From Thecaphora thlaspeos (lineage: Eukaryota > Basidiomycota > Ustilaginomycetes > Urocystidales > Glomosporiaceae): DNA of 64,000 nt. The notes beneath the pieces were generated by a model that was given only the letters and a program-made list of their open reading frames with translations, was not told where the DNA came from and searched no databases. The DNA lies in contig UWYS01000003.1 in the NCBI GenBank assembly GCA_900291925.1, positions 930,001 to 994,000 on the forward strand, in the 5' to 3' direction. Both the position numbers and the translations under genes were made by a program. Below are positions 10,464-21,000 of the stretch, piece after piece; positions within the stretch are counted from its first letter, which is position 1, and each line of letters starts with the position of its first letter.

Positions 10464-13400
10464 TTAAAACCCACGGCCGCGTCCAGGTCGTCCCCGGCCC
10501 CGGCGGAAGCCACCACCTCCTCCTCCCCCAAAGCCGCTGCCGCCGCCGCCGCCGCCGCCGCCCCCTCCGAAGCCTCCGCCTCCTCCTCGGTCGTTGCCAT
10601 GACCGAACCCACCTCGACCTGCGGGCGGTCCAAAGTTTTGCTGAGGCATCGGCACGTTGGCGTGGCGCAGGCACTCGATCAGGTCGTCGACCTTGAGCGG
10701 TGGGCCGTCAAACGACTTGGCGTTGGGTAAGATGTCCATGAAGAAGAGCACTCCCTCCGGGATCTCAGCAAAGACGTCGCGCTGCGGCGGCTGCGGCGGC
10801 TGCGGCGGCGGCGGAGGCCCATTGCCGGGACCACCGCCGAACCGTCCGCCTCCAACACCCGGCAACGGTCCGGATGCCGCCGCTACTTTGCCGTTGCCGC
10901 CGCCGCCCTCTCTCGGCGGCGGCACTTTCTTCCAGCCCGTCGCCGCCGATGGCCCAGGGCTGGATGAGTCTCGGCCCAGCTTGGCCCTCTTGGCGGCCGG
11001 GGGACCGCCGCCGTTTCCGCCCGCCTTCTCTCCTCCTCCCCCGCCTCCGGCTCCACCCTTGGCCGCCCAACCGCCGCTGGTGTCGTCCGGTCGGCTGTCA
11101 GCAGCGAGGCGCTTCATCTCCTCCATCGTCTTGCGGCGCGGGCCCGGGTCAGCCGCCTCCTCGGCCGCCTCCTTGGATGCCTCGACCGCACGCTCAGCCG
11201 CGCTGGCACCGGCGACGGCGGCCTGGAAGCCCAGATCGCGCGGTCCGACCATGTCCAGGTCCATGTAGCTGTTGCGGTCGACGAAGCGCTTCATCTTGGG
11301 CTCATCTGGGTACACCTCGGCCAGCCGGCTCTCGAGGCGCTGGATGGCTGCCGTGTCGCCGAAGCTGTACTCGTACTCGGACCACCGGTCCCAGATCGGC
11401 CGCGCACGCTCTGGGGGGAACGTGCCAATCGTCCGCTCAAATAGGGCGCGCGCGTTGCTGTCGTCGTTGATCGAAATGAGGAAGCCGAGATAGTGTGTCA
11501 CAAATGCCTCGTCCTGACTGTACGTCTTGAGAGCCAGCTCGAACACCTTGGTCGCGACGCTAGCGTCCTTGGAGCAGTGGTACTCCATCAGTGCGCTGGC
11601 CTCGTACACTTGCCAGGTGCAGTGAGCGCTCTTCCTGGCGCGGCCGAATACAGTCCGAGTGGGGCGGATGCCGCCGGTGCGGCGGTGGAAGTGCATGTAC
11701 TTGATCCAAACCAGCGCGGCCGCCTCCTTGAGCCCCTCGATCTCTGGCCGTGCCGACTCCTCGCAGCGGGCCTTCTTGGCCTGCCTCTGCTCGTCGACCT
11801 TGCGTTCGAGCTCGCGCTGCTCGCCGTCGATGTCGACGTCACCGTCACCTTCGTCGACGCGCTTGGCCGCCGCCTCTGCCCGCGCCAGCTCGGCCTCGGT
11901 CTCGATGTCCTTGAGCGCCTGGTCCAGCTGCGTCTTGCGCGCATCAATCTTGGCGTGAATGTGGTCGAGCAGAGTGTCGAAGACCGGCCCGCAGTCGGTT
12001 GTCGACTTGCGGACCTCGCAGAGCTCGACGTAGGCAAAAGGGAGGAGGAAGCTGCGCGGACGGATGGGTGATAGCAGACAGAGGGAATGTGTCAGCTGTA
12101 TAACAGACGAGAGGCCAGGGAAAGGCCGTGAGATTAGCTGGCTGCCGCTGAAGCTCAGGGGGAAAAGCTCACCTTCCGGGACACGCCTCGATACCTTCCT
12201 TGAGCCACTCGGCCGCCTCTTCCTGCCTGTCCACAGACGACAGATAGAGGGACGCGATGTACCTGTCGAGTAGAGCGGGCATAGATCGAGGTTGAAGGGT
12301 CAGCGAGGGTGCGATGACATCGCCCTTACACCTCTCAGAGGTCATCTTACCAGATCTCCGGATAGAAGCGCATGAACATCGTCGCCTTCCGGTAAGCCGA
12401 GAGGATGCGGGCTTGGAGCGCCGCCAGGTCCTCGAGCAGCAGCGGGTTGCTTTCCTCCCACTTGAGGTACTTCTTCCACGCCTCGACCTGAGTTCTCTCC
12501 TTTGCCCAGACGCCAGCGCCGCCGCCGGCGTCGCCCGAAACGGATGCAGTCGTCCAGACCGGGATGCGCGGCAGCAGTGGCCGGGAGAGGTTGTCGGTGT
12601 GCGCCTTGAGCTCGCGCAAGACCCGCCGCGCCGTCATGTAGGCGGGCGAGCGCTCAGCGAGGAACTTTTTGGCGGTCAGCTTGTTGAGGCCATTCTCATA
12701 GGCGTCGTAGTCCTTCCAGATGGCCTCGACATTGGCGACGGGGACGCTGACAGCGCGCTGGTAGACGCGGCGGAGGTCGTCCATCTTCTGGCCCTCCTTC
12801 CAGCCGCCGCGCGCCTCGCGCTCCTTGATCAGCGCGATGTAGTCCATCCAGATGCTGCCGCTGTCCTTGTCCATCCCAGCGTGCTTGAGCGCAAACTCAT
12901 AGGCGCCCTCGAGCGTCCGGCGGGCCTGCTCGCGAGGGCCGTCCTCGTCGACGCTGCTAGGCGGCGGGAGTGGGTTGACTTTGCGCGTGTAGGAAAGGTA
13001 GAGCTTCCACAGGTCGACCGATGGCGTCGAACGGAGGCATCGCGTGAAGATGGCCTCGACCTGTGCAAAGTTGGAGTGGGCCAACTCGAGGTCGGCGTAG
13101 GCGATCCACTGGCGGCCTTGACTGGGGAATACCTGGAAGAAGCGGTCGTAGATGCGGCGGGTGTCGTCCATGTCTTCGCGGCTCTGCGCCTCCTCAATCA
13201 GGGCGAGCCAGGCTTCGCCGTCACGCGGCTCGTTGCGGATCCGCTCCTCGAGCATCCTCTTTCGATCCCCGACCGTCATCTGTGAAGGCTTGAGCGTACC
13301 GGCGGAGGCAGCCGGAGGCGGGCTCGCGAGCGTGCTGCTGGCGGGCGGAGGTCGTTTGCCGAGCACATTGGTCTCGGATGCCTTGACAGCCGAGGTCGAC

Positions 13401-13927
13401 AGGGCGGGAGCTGACTCTGCAGGCGGCTGCGGCGCCATCGATGCTGGCACCTCGGTCGCTAGCTCCAAACGCATCTCTTCGGCCTCCTGCTCGGCTTGCT
13501 GTTCCGTCTTGATCGCATCCGTAGGTGTTGCAGAAGGCACCTTCGCTGTAGCTGTTGTCGCGCACACTACCGTTTCCGTGGTGGCGGTAGCGTCGTTTGA
13601 GTTTGGCTGGACAGCGGGGGGCTCGAGCTCGGCATCATCGCCTCCCACGTCCATGTTGTCTTCACCGTCGGCATCGACCTCACCCTCCCCGTCGGCCTCA
13701 GCGTCTGCACCTGCCAGCTTGTCTGCGCCTGCATCGTCAGGCGGTGCTTGATCTGCTTCGGCTACTGCTTGTTCGGTTTTGATCGGTGGCGCCTGCTCGG
13801 CCACGGCGGCAGCCTGGTCTGCTTGCTCAGTAGCTGCTGCAGCAGGCTCGACGGCAGGCTCAGCGGGGGCGGAGGGAGCGGCCCGCGCCTCTGGCTCTTT
13901 GTCCTCTTTCAGCGTTCCACGTGCCAT
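10464..13927 (-). CDS. RNA14: RNA14/CstF-77 homologue, pre-mRNA cleavage and polyadenylation factor
   Basis: Scaffold subunit of cleavage factor IA/CstF that directs 3'-end cleavage and polyadenylation. Exons are 13927-12351, 12262-12173 and 12051-10464. Phases fit and the protein is 1,084 residues. The first ~215 residues are acidic and disordered. HAT (half-a-TPR) repeats follow, e.g. [48 protein letters not shown] and [12 protein letters not shown], and run across both introns ([24 protein letters not shown]). The Suf-type HAT-C block includes [29 protein letters not shown] and [16 protein letters not shown] 'monkeytail'-like segment, [24 protein letters not shown], precedes an unusual Gly-rich RGG tail ending [14 protein letters not shown]. 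Start set at the ATG at 13927; the frame further upstream has no ATG. Divergent from the ZNF830-like gene. Confidence 0.93.
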
Positions 13928-14521
13928 GGCAAGACAAGGAGGAAGGGAAGAAGTTCTGTGGTGGGCCAAAGGGAAGGCTTGTGCTTTGCTCTTCTCACAC
14001 CGGTGGCCTTCCGTTTCGTTGACCAGTCTTCCAGCTGGGTCGGGGCTGGGTCTGATTGGGGGGCAGCACGGCTGGCACGCAGAAGCACGAGGTCACTCGA
14101 ACGAAGGAGCGGCACTCAGTATGCGTGAGGGTGTCGTGGGTATGGTAGGTCCGAAAGTCCAAGGCAGAAGAATGATGGTGGGGGTGGGGGAAGCGATGCT
14201 GGGCCACTCTGAGCAGAGCATGTAAAAACGCGCGGTGATCGCCAGCCCGTTGCTCAGCCCGGCCGCACTTCCGACTTCCGGCTGCCGCGTTCAGAAAGAA
14301 GCAGGTGAGGACGCACGGCGCACGGCGCACGGCGCACGACGTGCGAGCCTGCGAGGTGTGAGGCCCTCCACCTCAGCGCCTCGCCCCGTACCACGCTACG
14401 CTGTTGTGCCTTTCGCTCCACCTTGAGGCCCCTCGTGCTTTCTCCTCCTTCTTCAACACCTCTGCCACCCTCCTTCTCTCTCTCTTTCTTCTGTTACTCG
14501 CCTCGACGTGACGACTGCACA
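13928..14521. promoter_or_regulatory. Shared divergent promoter region of RNA14 and the ZNF830-like gene
   Basis: About 590 bases separate the two start codons, so both promoters must lie here. A short GGCGCAC tandem array sits near 14311-14339. The stretch just upstream of the plus-strand ATG is pyrimidine-rich (about 14440-14500), typical of fungal transcription-start regions. No specific operator was recognised. Confidence 0.6.
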
Positions 14522-15436
14522 ATGTCCACACGCTCCCTCTTCCGCGCCGCCGCCTCCGAACGCAAGGCGGCAGGCAGCAGCGGAATCCAGGACCCCTTTG
14601 CCACGTACAGTTCCACCACGGGGGCGCTGCGCTGCTCGGCCTGCAACTACCTCGCCATCAAGCACGAAAACCTCTGGGCCTCGCACGCATCGAGCAAAAG
14701 CCATCGGACCAATGCAGCCAAGATCAGGGCTGAGAGGGAGGCTCAGGAGCAACAACAGCGGAGCAAGCAAGACGGCAAGCGCAAAGCGACAGCCGACGAC
14801 GATGGTGACGACGGAGGTGATCACGATGGTCAGGCCGGTGATGGCGAAGGAGAGGCGAAACGCGCCAAGGTAGACGGCGGCGACCACGACGAGACGGAAG
14901 TCGATCCGGAGTGGGAGGCTTTCCAGAGGGAAATGACGCTGGCCGAGGAGAGCGCCAAAGCCCCAGATCCAGCGCAAGCGCAGTACGCCAATGCAACCAT
15001 CGAGGTGGAGCCGGTGATGACGGGTAAAGCGGCGACACAGGATGTGGCCAACGGCCACGACGACGCAGCGGGTCAACCACCAGCAGCGCAAGAGGAGACG
15101 GAGGCCGAGAAGCGAGCTAGGAAGGAGCAGGAGGAGAGGGAGGAGATCTACTCGCGCTACGAAGAGGAACAGCGGATCCAGGACGAAGCCGAAGAGAGGT
15201 GAGCAGTCGAGCGTCGACGAGCCGGCCCGGCGTAGCGGACGTCGTCAGCGTCAGCGTCAGGGCCAACGCTGACACTACACTACTGTCCTTTCACTTTACC
15301 GCGATGCGCCTCGTCGCTCTCGTGGCCACCGACACACAGGGTCTCGGCACTGAAACTGAGGCTAGAAAGGCTGAAAGCGTCCAGGCAGGCCAAGAAGCAG
15401 CAGCAGACGGCAAAGTCAAAGAGCGATGCGCTGTAG
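14522..15436 (+). CDS. ZNF830/CCDC16-like zinc-finger protein, likely splicing-associated
   Basis: Two exons, 14522-15198 and 15340-15436, with a 141-nt intron (donor AG|GTGAGC, acceptor ACACAG) encode 257 residues. Near residue 40 there is a single C2H2-type finger, CSACNYLAIKHENLW followed by HASSKSH. The rest is charged and coiled-coil-prone, with an acidic middle. The last exon supplies a basic amphipathic helix, VSALKLRLERLKASRQAKK, ending about 12 residues before the stop. Finger position, size and C-terminal coiled coil match the ZNF830 (CCDC16) family, which associates with spliceosomal complexes; this is a family inference. If the intron were retained, translation would stop immediately after residue 226 and the terminal helix would be lost. 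Confidence 0.8.
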
Positions 15437-15874
15437 AGCCAGGCAGAGCAGAGCAGAGCCGAGTGTCTGCTCGAGACAGAGTCAAAAAAGTCGATTGACT
15501 GCCGTTCCTACCCCCCTTACGGCTGCTCATTGTTGTCGTCGTTGTCGTCGTTGTCGTCGTCGGCGCTGCTGGGCGGGAGTGGAAGGTGGCGGCTGGCTGT
15601 AGCGCGTCTGTGCGTGGTGGGCGTGTGCGTGTGGAGGGAGGGCAAAGGCAGGTGGAGCGCAGCGGCGCAGAAGGCGCGAGAAGGTTCGAGCGCCGCATGC
15701 CTGCCTCCGCCCTGTGGGGCCGCTGCGCCTCGATTTTCTTCCAGGCGCGCCGCGATTCAGGCAAGAGAGCAACACCCCTTAGCCCTCCCTCTCCTCTTTG
15801 CCACCACACCCTCTCCCGTCACCGCGCCACATATTCTACACCACACCCCACCGGCCAACGCAACCGCCACCGCC
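15437..15874. promoter_or_regulatory. STI1 upstream region with a heat-shock-element-like site
   Basis: Region between the ZNF830-like stop and the STI1 start. A perfect inverted GAA-nn-TTC pair, the core of a heat-shock element, occurs at 15680-15687 (about 190 bases before the STI1 ATG), with another GAA unit at 15670-15672. STI1 is a classical Hsf1 target in yeast, so the site is plausible but untested. A GTCGTT repeat lies near 15531-15561. Confidence 0.5.
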
Positions 15875-17692
15875 ATGTCAGCCGCCGAACTCAAGGCCAA
15901 GGGCAACGCCGCCTTTGTCTCCAAGGACTACCAGACGGCCATCCAGCACTATACCGACGCAATTGCTGCCGCAAAGGGACCTGAGGACGCCGTCCACGTC
16001 CTCTACTCGAACCGCAGCGCCTGCCACTCTGGCCTCAGGCAGTGGGACCAGGCGCTCAACGACGCAGAGGAGTGCATCAAGGCCAACCCTTCGTTCGCCA
16101 AGGGCTACGGCCGCAAGGGCGGCGCCCTCCACGGCGCCCGCAGGCTCGACGATGCCGTCGCCGCCTACAAGCTGGGCCTCGAGAAGGCGCCCGAGGACGC
16201 CGGCCTGAGAAAGGGCCTTGAGGACGTCCAGCGCGCCGTCGATGCTGAGGCCAACGGTCCCGAGTCGTCGATCGGCAACATGTTTACCGACCCGGACATG
16301 TTTGCAAAGATCGCCGCCAACCCGAAGACGGCGCCGCTGCTGGCCGACCAGGGCTTCGTCGCTAAGCTCAAGCAGATCCAGGCTAACCCCAAGGAGGCCG
16401 GCGCGGCGTTCCAGGACCCCAGGATGATCCAGGTCATGGGTGTGCTGATGGGCATCGACCTGCAGGCGTTCGAGAGGCCGCAGGGCTCCGACGAGCTGCC
16501 CGCCGACCTCGAGGGCAAGCGCGACCAGATTGACGCCCAGACCAAGGCGGCCGCCGCTAGCCACAACGCAGAAGCCTCTTCATCCAAGCCCACGCTCGCC
16601 CCCGCCGCCGAGAAGCAGGGCGCGACGACGGCGACAGAGGACGCCGAGATGGCCGATGCGCAGGACGACGGTGACGATGACAAGAAGGCCAAGGAGGCCA
16701 AGGAGGCGGCCGATGCCGAAAAGAAGCTGGGCAACGAGCGATACCTGAAGAAGGACTTTGACGCCGCGGTGACTCACTACCAGAAGGCGTGGGATCTGCA
16801 CAAGGACATCACGTACCTCAACAACCTGGCCGCCTGCCGCTTCGAGCAGGGGCGCTACGACGAGTGCATCAAGACGTGCGAGACGGCGATCGAGGAGGGC
16901 CGGTCGGTGCGCGCCGACTACAAGCTGATCGCCAAGGCGTTCGGCCGGATCGGGACGGCGTACGCCAAGCAGGACAAGCTCGACCAGGCCATCCAGAACT
17001 GGAACAAGTCGCTCACCGAGCACCGCACGCCCGACATCCTGGCCAAGCTGCGCGATGCTGAGAAGCTGCAAAAGGAGCGCGAGCGCCAGGCGTACATCGA
17101 TCCGGCCAAGGCCGAGGAGGAGCGCAGTCGCGGCAACGAGCTGTACAAGAAGGGCGACTTCCCCGGCTCGGTGGCCGCCTACAGCGAGTCGATCAAGCGC
17201 GACCCGTCGGATCCGCGCGGCTACACGAACCGCGCCTCGGCCTACACGAAGTTGGCCGCGCTGCCAGAGGCGCTCAAGGACTGCGACGAGGCGATCCGAA
17301 TCGACGCCAAGTTTGTCAAGGGCTACATCCGCAAGTCGAACGTACTGTTTGCGATGAAGGAGTACACCAAGGCGATGGAGGTCATCCAGACTGCAGAGAC
17401 GGTGGACGCCGAACAGGAGGGAGGTGCCAAGAATGCGAGAGAGATTCAGCAGCAGGGCGCCAAGTGTATGCAGGCTCTCTATTCGCAGAGGAGCGGCGAG
17501 TCGGACGAGGAGACGCTCCAGCGTGCGATGCGCGACCCAGAGGTGGCCGCCATCATGCAGGACCCCGTCATGCAGAGCATCCTCCAGCAGGCGCAGGGCA
17601 ACCCCGCCGCACTCCAGGAACACATGAAGAGCCCCATCATCCGCGAAAAGATTCAGAAGCTCATCGCCGCTGGCATCATCAAGACGCGCTGA
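15875..17692 (+). CDS. STI1: STI1/HOP, Hsp70-Hsp90 organising co-chaperone
   Basis: Adaptor that links Hsp70 and Hsp90 and hands clients from one to the other in the cytosol. Uninterrupted 605-residue frame, close to the ~590 of the yeast protein. Domains in order: TPR1 opening MSAAELKAKGNAAFVSKDYQ (residues 1-~115), DP1 with NMFTDPDMFAKIAANP (~130-200), a charged linker, TPR2A beginning EKKLGNERYLKKDFDAAVTHY (~285), TPR2B beginning RSRGNELYKKGDFPGSVAAYSES (~420), and DP2 with QRAMRDPEVAAIMQDPVMQ (~550-605). All three TPR modules, including the carboxylate-clamp Asn/Lys positions visible in GN/KG pairs, appear intact. Convergent with ATG26. Start chosen at the ATG that directly opens TPR1. 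Confidence 0.97.
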   Translation: MSAAELKAKGNAAFVSKDYQTAIQHYTDAIAAAKGPEDAVHVLYSNRSACHSGLRQWDQALNDAEECIKANPSFAKGYGRKGGALHGARRLDDAVAAYKLGLEKAPEDAGLRKGLEDVQRAVDAEANGPESSIGNMFTDPDMFAKIAANPKTAPLLADQGFVAKLKQIQANPKEAGAAFQDPRMIQVMGVLMGIDLQAFERPQGSDELPADLEGKRDQIDAQTKAAAASHNAEASSSKPTLAPAAEKQGATTATEDAEMADAQDDGDDDKKAKEAKEAADAEKKLGNERYLKKDFDAAVTHYQKAWDLHKDITYLNNLAACRFEQGRYDECIKTCETAIEEGRSVRADYKLIAKAFGRIGTAYAKQDKLDQAIQNWNKSLTEHRTPDILAKLRDAEKLQKERERQAYIDPAKAEEERSRGNELYKKGDFPGSVAAYSESIKRDPSDPRGYTNRASAYTKLAALPEALKDCDEAIRIDAKFVKGYIRKSNVLFAMKEYTKAMEVIQTAETVDAEQEGGAKNAREIQQQGAKCMQALYSQRSGESDEETLQRAMRDPEVAAIMQDPVMQSILQQAQGNPAALQEHMKSPIIREKIQKLIAAGIIKTR

Positions 17693-18091
17693 GCGAGGCG
17701 CACCCTCGGAGACGGAAGAAAAGGCAGAAGGAAGGAGGGAAGAGGCGCTCGGATGTACCGTCATGTCCGCCCGGCTTCCGGTTCGTTTTGCAATTGATAA
17801 TGCTGCCATGCTGTTCAGAACCTACGATAACTACGCTCAAATCTCGTCAATTCTGGCTGTTGCCGTCGACAAAGCGCTGACATTATGGGGTGCAAACGAG
17901 CCCGGGGTGATAGGTGGGGTAGGACAAGGACGAGTGGGGGGGGGGGCAGCTCTTTATCTACATACCAAGCGACTTAAAATGAGACCAACAGACAAGCAAA
18001 CGAATTCGGAAAGAAGATAAACCCAAGTCAACGGAGAGTACAGAGAGGGCGATGGACGACAGAGGGCTCGACAGGAAGATCGCCTGCTCGC
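17693..18091. other. Convergent 3' region between STI1 and ATG26
   Basis: About 400 bases separate the two stop codons and should contain both 3' UTRs. A run of about 12 G lies near 17937-17948. No gene is visible. Confidence 0.6.
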
Positions 18092-21000
18092 TCACGTAGC
18101 CCGGTTATTGCCCTCGTCACTGGCAGCAGTGAGGACGAGCGAGCTACTGGGCTCGTCGAGACTGGCGTCGATCGACGGACTGAACGGTGCGCCGATGTCG
18201 GACCATTCGTCAGACGTATGTTCTGTGCTGCACGTGCTGTGATCGTGAGAGGTATCTCCTGCAGCAGCCACAGCCGCAGAGGCCGAGGTCGAAGGTGAGA
18301 TTGACGATCCTCCGACGTCGGGCATGGCGTCCTGCTTCAACAGCGGCGTCGACTCTGCGTCCTCGCCGCCTCCACCCTGGTTGGCCGGCGCGCCACGTCG
18401 GCGTCCGTCGTTGCCGTCGGGCAACCTCGTATCGCGCTTGATCCGCCCGCGCGCATATTCAAGGTCGCGGTAGATGGCCTTGATCGCCTCGCCCACGCCG
18501 TCCTCTGCGCAGATCTGGGCGCCCAACAGCCTTGCCTTTTCGATCTGCTTGGCATTGGTCGTCGCGGTCCTCAGGGCAGCCGCGAGGGCGTCGATCGTCA
18601 GCTGCTTAACGCAGCTGCCGACTCCCAGGCTCTCGACCTGTTGACCCCAGAAGAACTGGTCGCCAAAGTAGGGTTTGACGATGGTCGGCAGGCCGGCGCG
18701 TAGGCTGGCGCCAAGCGTACCCGCCCCGCCGTGGTGGCAAGCAGCGTCGATCAGCGGGAAGAGCCAGTCGTGCGGCACCGAAGACACCTGGTAGACGTTT
18801 TCCAGCAGGCTCGGGTCGAGCGACGTCGATGATGCCGCCGACGATGTCGACGAGAGGCGGTCGGACCAGCCTTTCGAGACAATGGCGCAGACGCCGCTCT
18901 TTTTGACCGCCTCGAGCACGCAGCGCGTCATTGCTTCGGCGTCCGACACGACAATCGAACCCCAGCCGATGTAGACGAGCTTGCGACCGTTGGCGCGCGC
19001 CCGGTCGATGAATGCGACCAGGTCGTCGGGAGGCTGCCACTTGCGGCTGGCAGAGTTGTCGGGGTTGTCCAGGAACCAGAAGCCGGTGACGTGGATCCAT
19101 TCAAACCAGTCCTTCGAGCATACGAGTCCATGCAGAGGGAGAACAACGGAGGGAGGACATCGTCAGCCTTCCTGTGCGTACGGTGTACATCCGAGACGGT
19201 GCTTCGCCGACTTACCAAGGGTCGAGGGACCAAGCTGGGGCTGAAGTTGTAAATGAAAGGGACCTTGTGCTGCTCGAGCTTGTCGATGTTGGTCGATCGC
19301 AGCCCGAGGTGTTTCTTTCTCCAGCGGTTGATCTGACCCGCCGCGGCTCGCCAGAAGATCTGGTCAAAAATGACATACGACTGCGCGCGCACGATGGCAT
19401 ACCGTGATAGGAGAGAAGATTCAGGAAAAACCGCTCAGCAAAACACCTCATTTCCTCGGCCGAGAAGCCAAGCCGCGGTAGGCTCACCATGTAATTATAG
19501 TTGCCACCCGCCTTGTTGCCGGGCACCGCAAACGCGTGCGGATACGCTCGAGTGCGGGTCCACGGCATTGTGAAGGCGCGATAGTATGGCACCTGGAGGG
19601 CCTCGGCGATGTGCAGGCCGGCGATCGCGCTTGGGCTTTCGATGATTACGTCGCTGCCCTGGCATGCCTGCCAGCTCGAGAGCAGCAAGTCGTCGAGCCA
19701 GCCTCGGAACTTTCCGTCCAGGTCGACCGCGCGGAAGATGAAGAGATACAGAAACCAATGTGTACGCTCTTTGGTCAGCAGCTGGGCTTTCGTCCGTCCG
19801 TCAGCCCTTTTCGCACGCGCGAGGGGTATATCCACAGACCCCTGAGGATCGATGCCACTCGACTCACCTTGGTGACTCCCTCCCTCAGAAAAGACACAGT
19901 GAAGGTCCCATTCTCGACGCAGATCCGCATCAGCTCGGCCGGATCGCCGCCGATCCCGCTAAATTCGATTCCATGGCCTCGCACCCAGTCCCCGAACTCC
20001 GGATGCGTGGCGATTCGGACGCGATGCCCATCGGCCTGAAGGCCCTTGCCGAGAGCGATGTAGGGCTGGACATCCCCGCGCGACCCGATCGTCAGCATCG
20101 TAAAGACCAGCGGCTGGTTCGGCTTGAAGCTGAGCAGCGCCGACGAGTCCGACCGCATCAGCGACATCGACTGGCCCGCCATCGAGGGGTGCGTTGACAA
20201 CATCGACGACGAAACTGAGCCCGGGACCGAGTCGACGCCCTGTTCGAGCTGCTCGCTTAGATCGCGCAAGACGAGCGCGCTGGAACTCTCGGCAGCATCG
20301 ACACCTTCCTGGGACTCGCCGGCCTTGCAACGGTCCAGCTGCAGCTCGATCATCGACAGCAGCTCATCTCGTCGCTCCGACGACGACAGTTCCAGGAAAA
20401 CCTCCTCATGGCCCCGGACCGTTATGACGACGCCGTGCTGGCCGTAACGGAAGGCGGGCTGCCGCGCGGCCGATATGATATCGGCCAGCGGCATCAGCAT
20501 CAGCGTCCTGCCCACCGTCTTCTGCGCGATGCCCGAAGACCGGAAGGCCAGGTGCCGGGTCGAGACAAAGGCTCGGCCGCTGATCGGCAGGACCCTAAAT
20601 AGGGTGGCGTGTACGTGGCCGAGCAAGCGCTCGTCCTCCGGCAGCCCGAACGTCTCGCGAAAATGCTCCTCGAAGCGCCCGCTCTCTGTTGAGACATCCT
20701 CGTCCTCGTCCGGCGCATCTAGCACAGAGAAAGTCGAGTAACCTGAGCTAGACAGGTCCTCGCCGTACCCGAACCCCGCCTCCTCGTCCTCAACGTGCAG
20801 GTCAGACAAGCTCGTCTCCTTGGGCCAGAGTTCGACGATTCGGCGGTGCCGACGGCGCGTGGTGGCGCCCATCCACCCGGACAGGGCATCGGCTGCTGAA
20901 CCGCCGCCGAGCACCTTGACCGGCGTCTCCTTGATCCACTTTGGAATGGCCCAGCCGCGCTCCGCTTCTTTCTGCACCTGCTCAAAGGCGGGCGGCGGAT

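Noticed and set aside
12314..13285. Plus-strand open frame of 323 codons
   Set aside because: Antisense to RNA14 HAT repeats, which are clearly coding; no own motifs.
16580..17809. Minus-strand open frame of 409 codons
   Set aside because: Antisense to STI1; Leu/Arg/Val-rich shadow of conserved TPR coding sequence.
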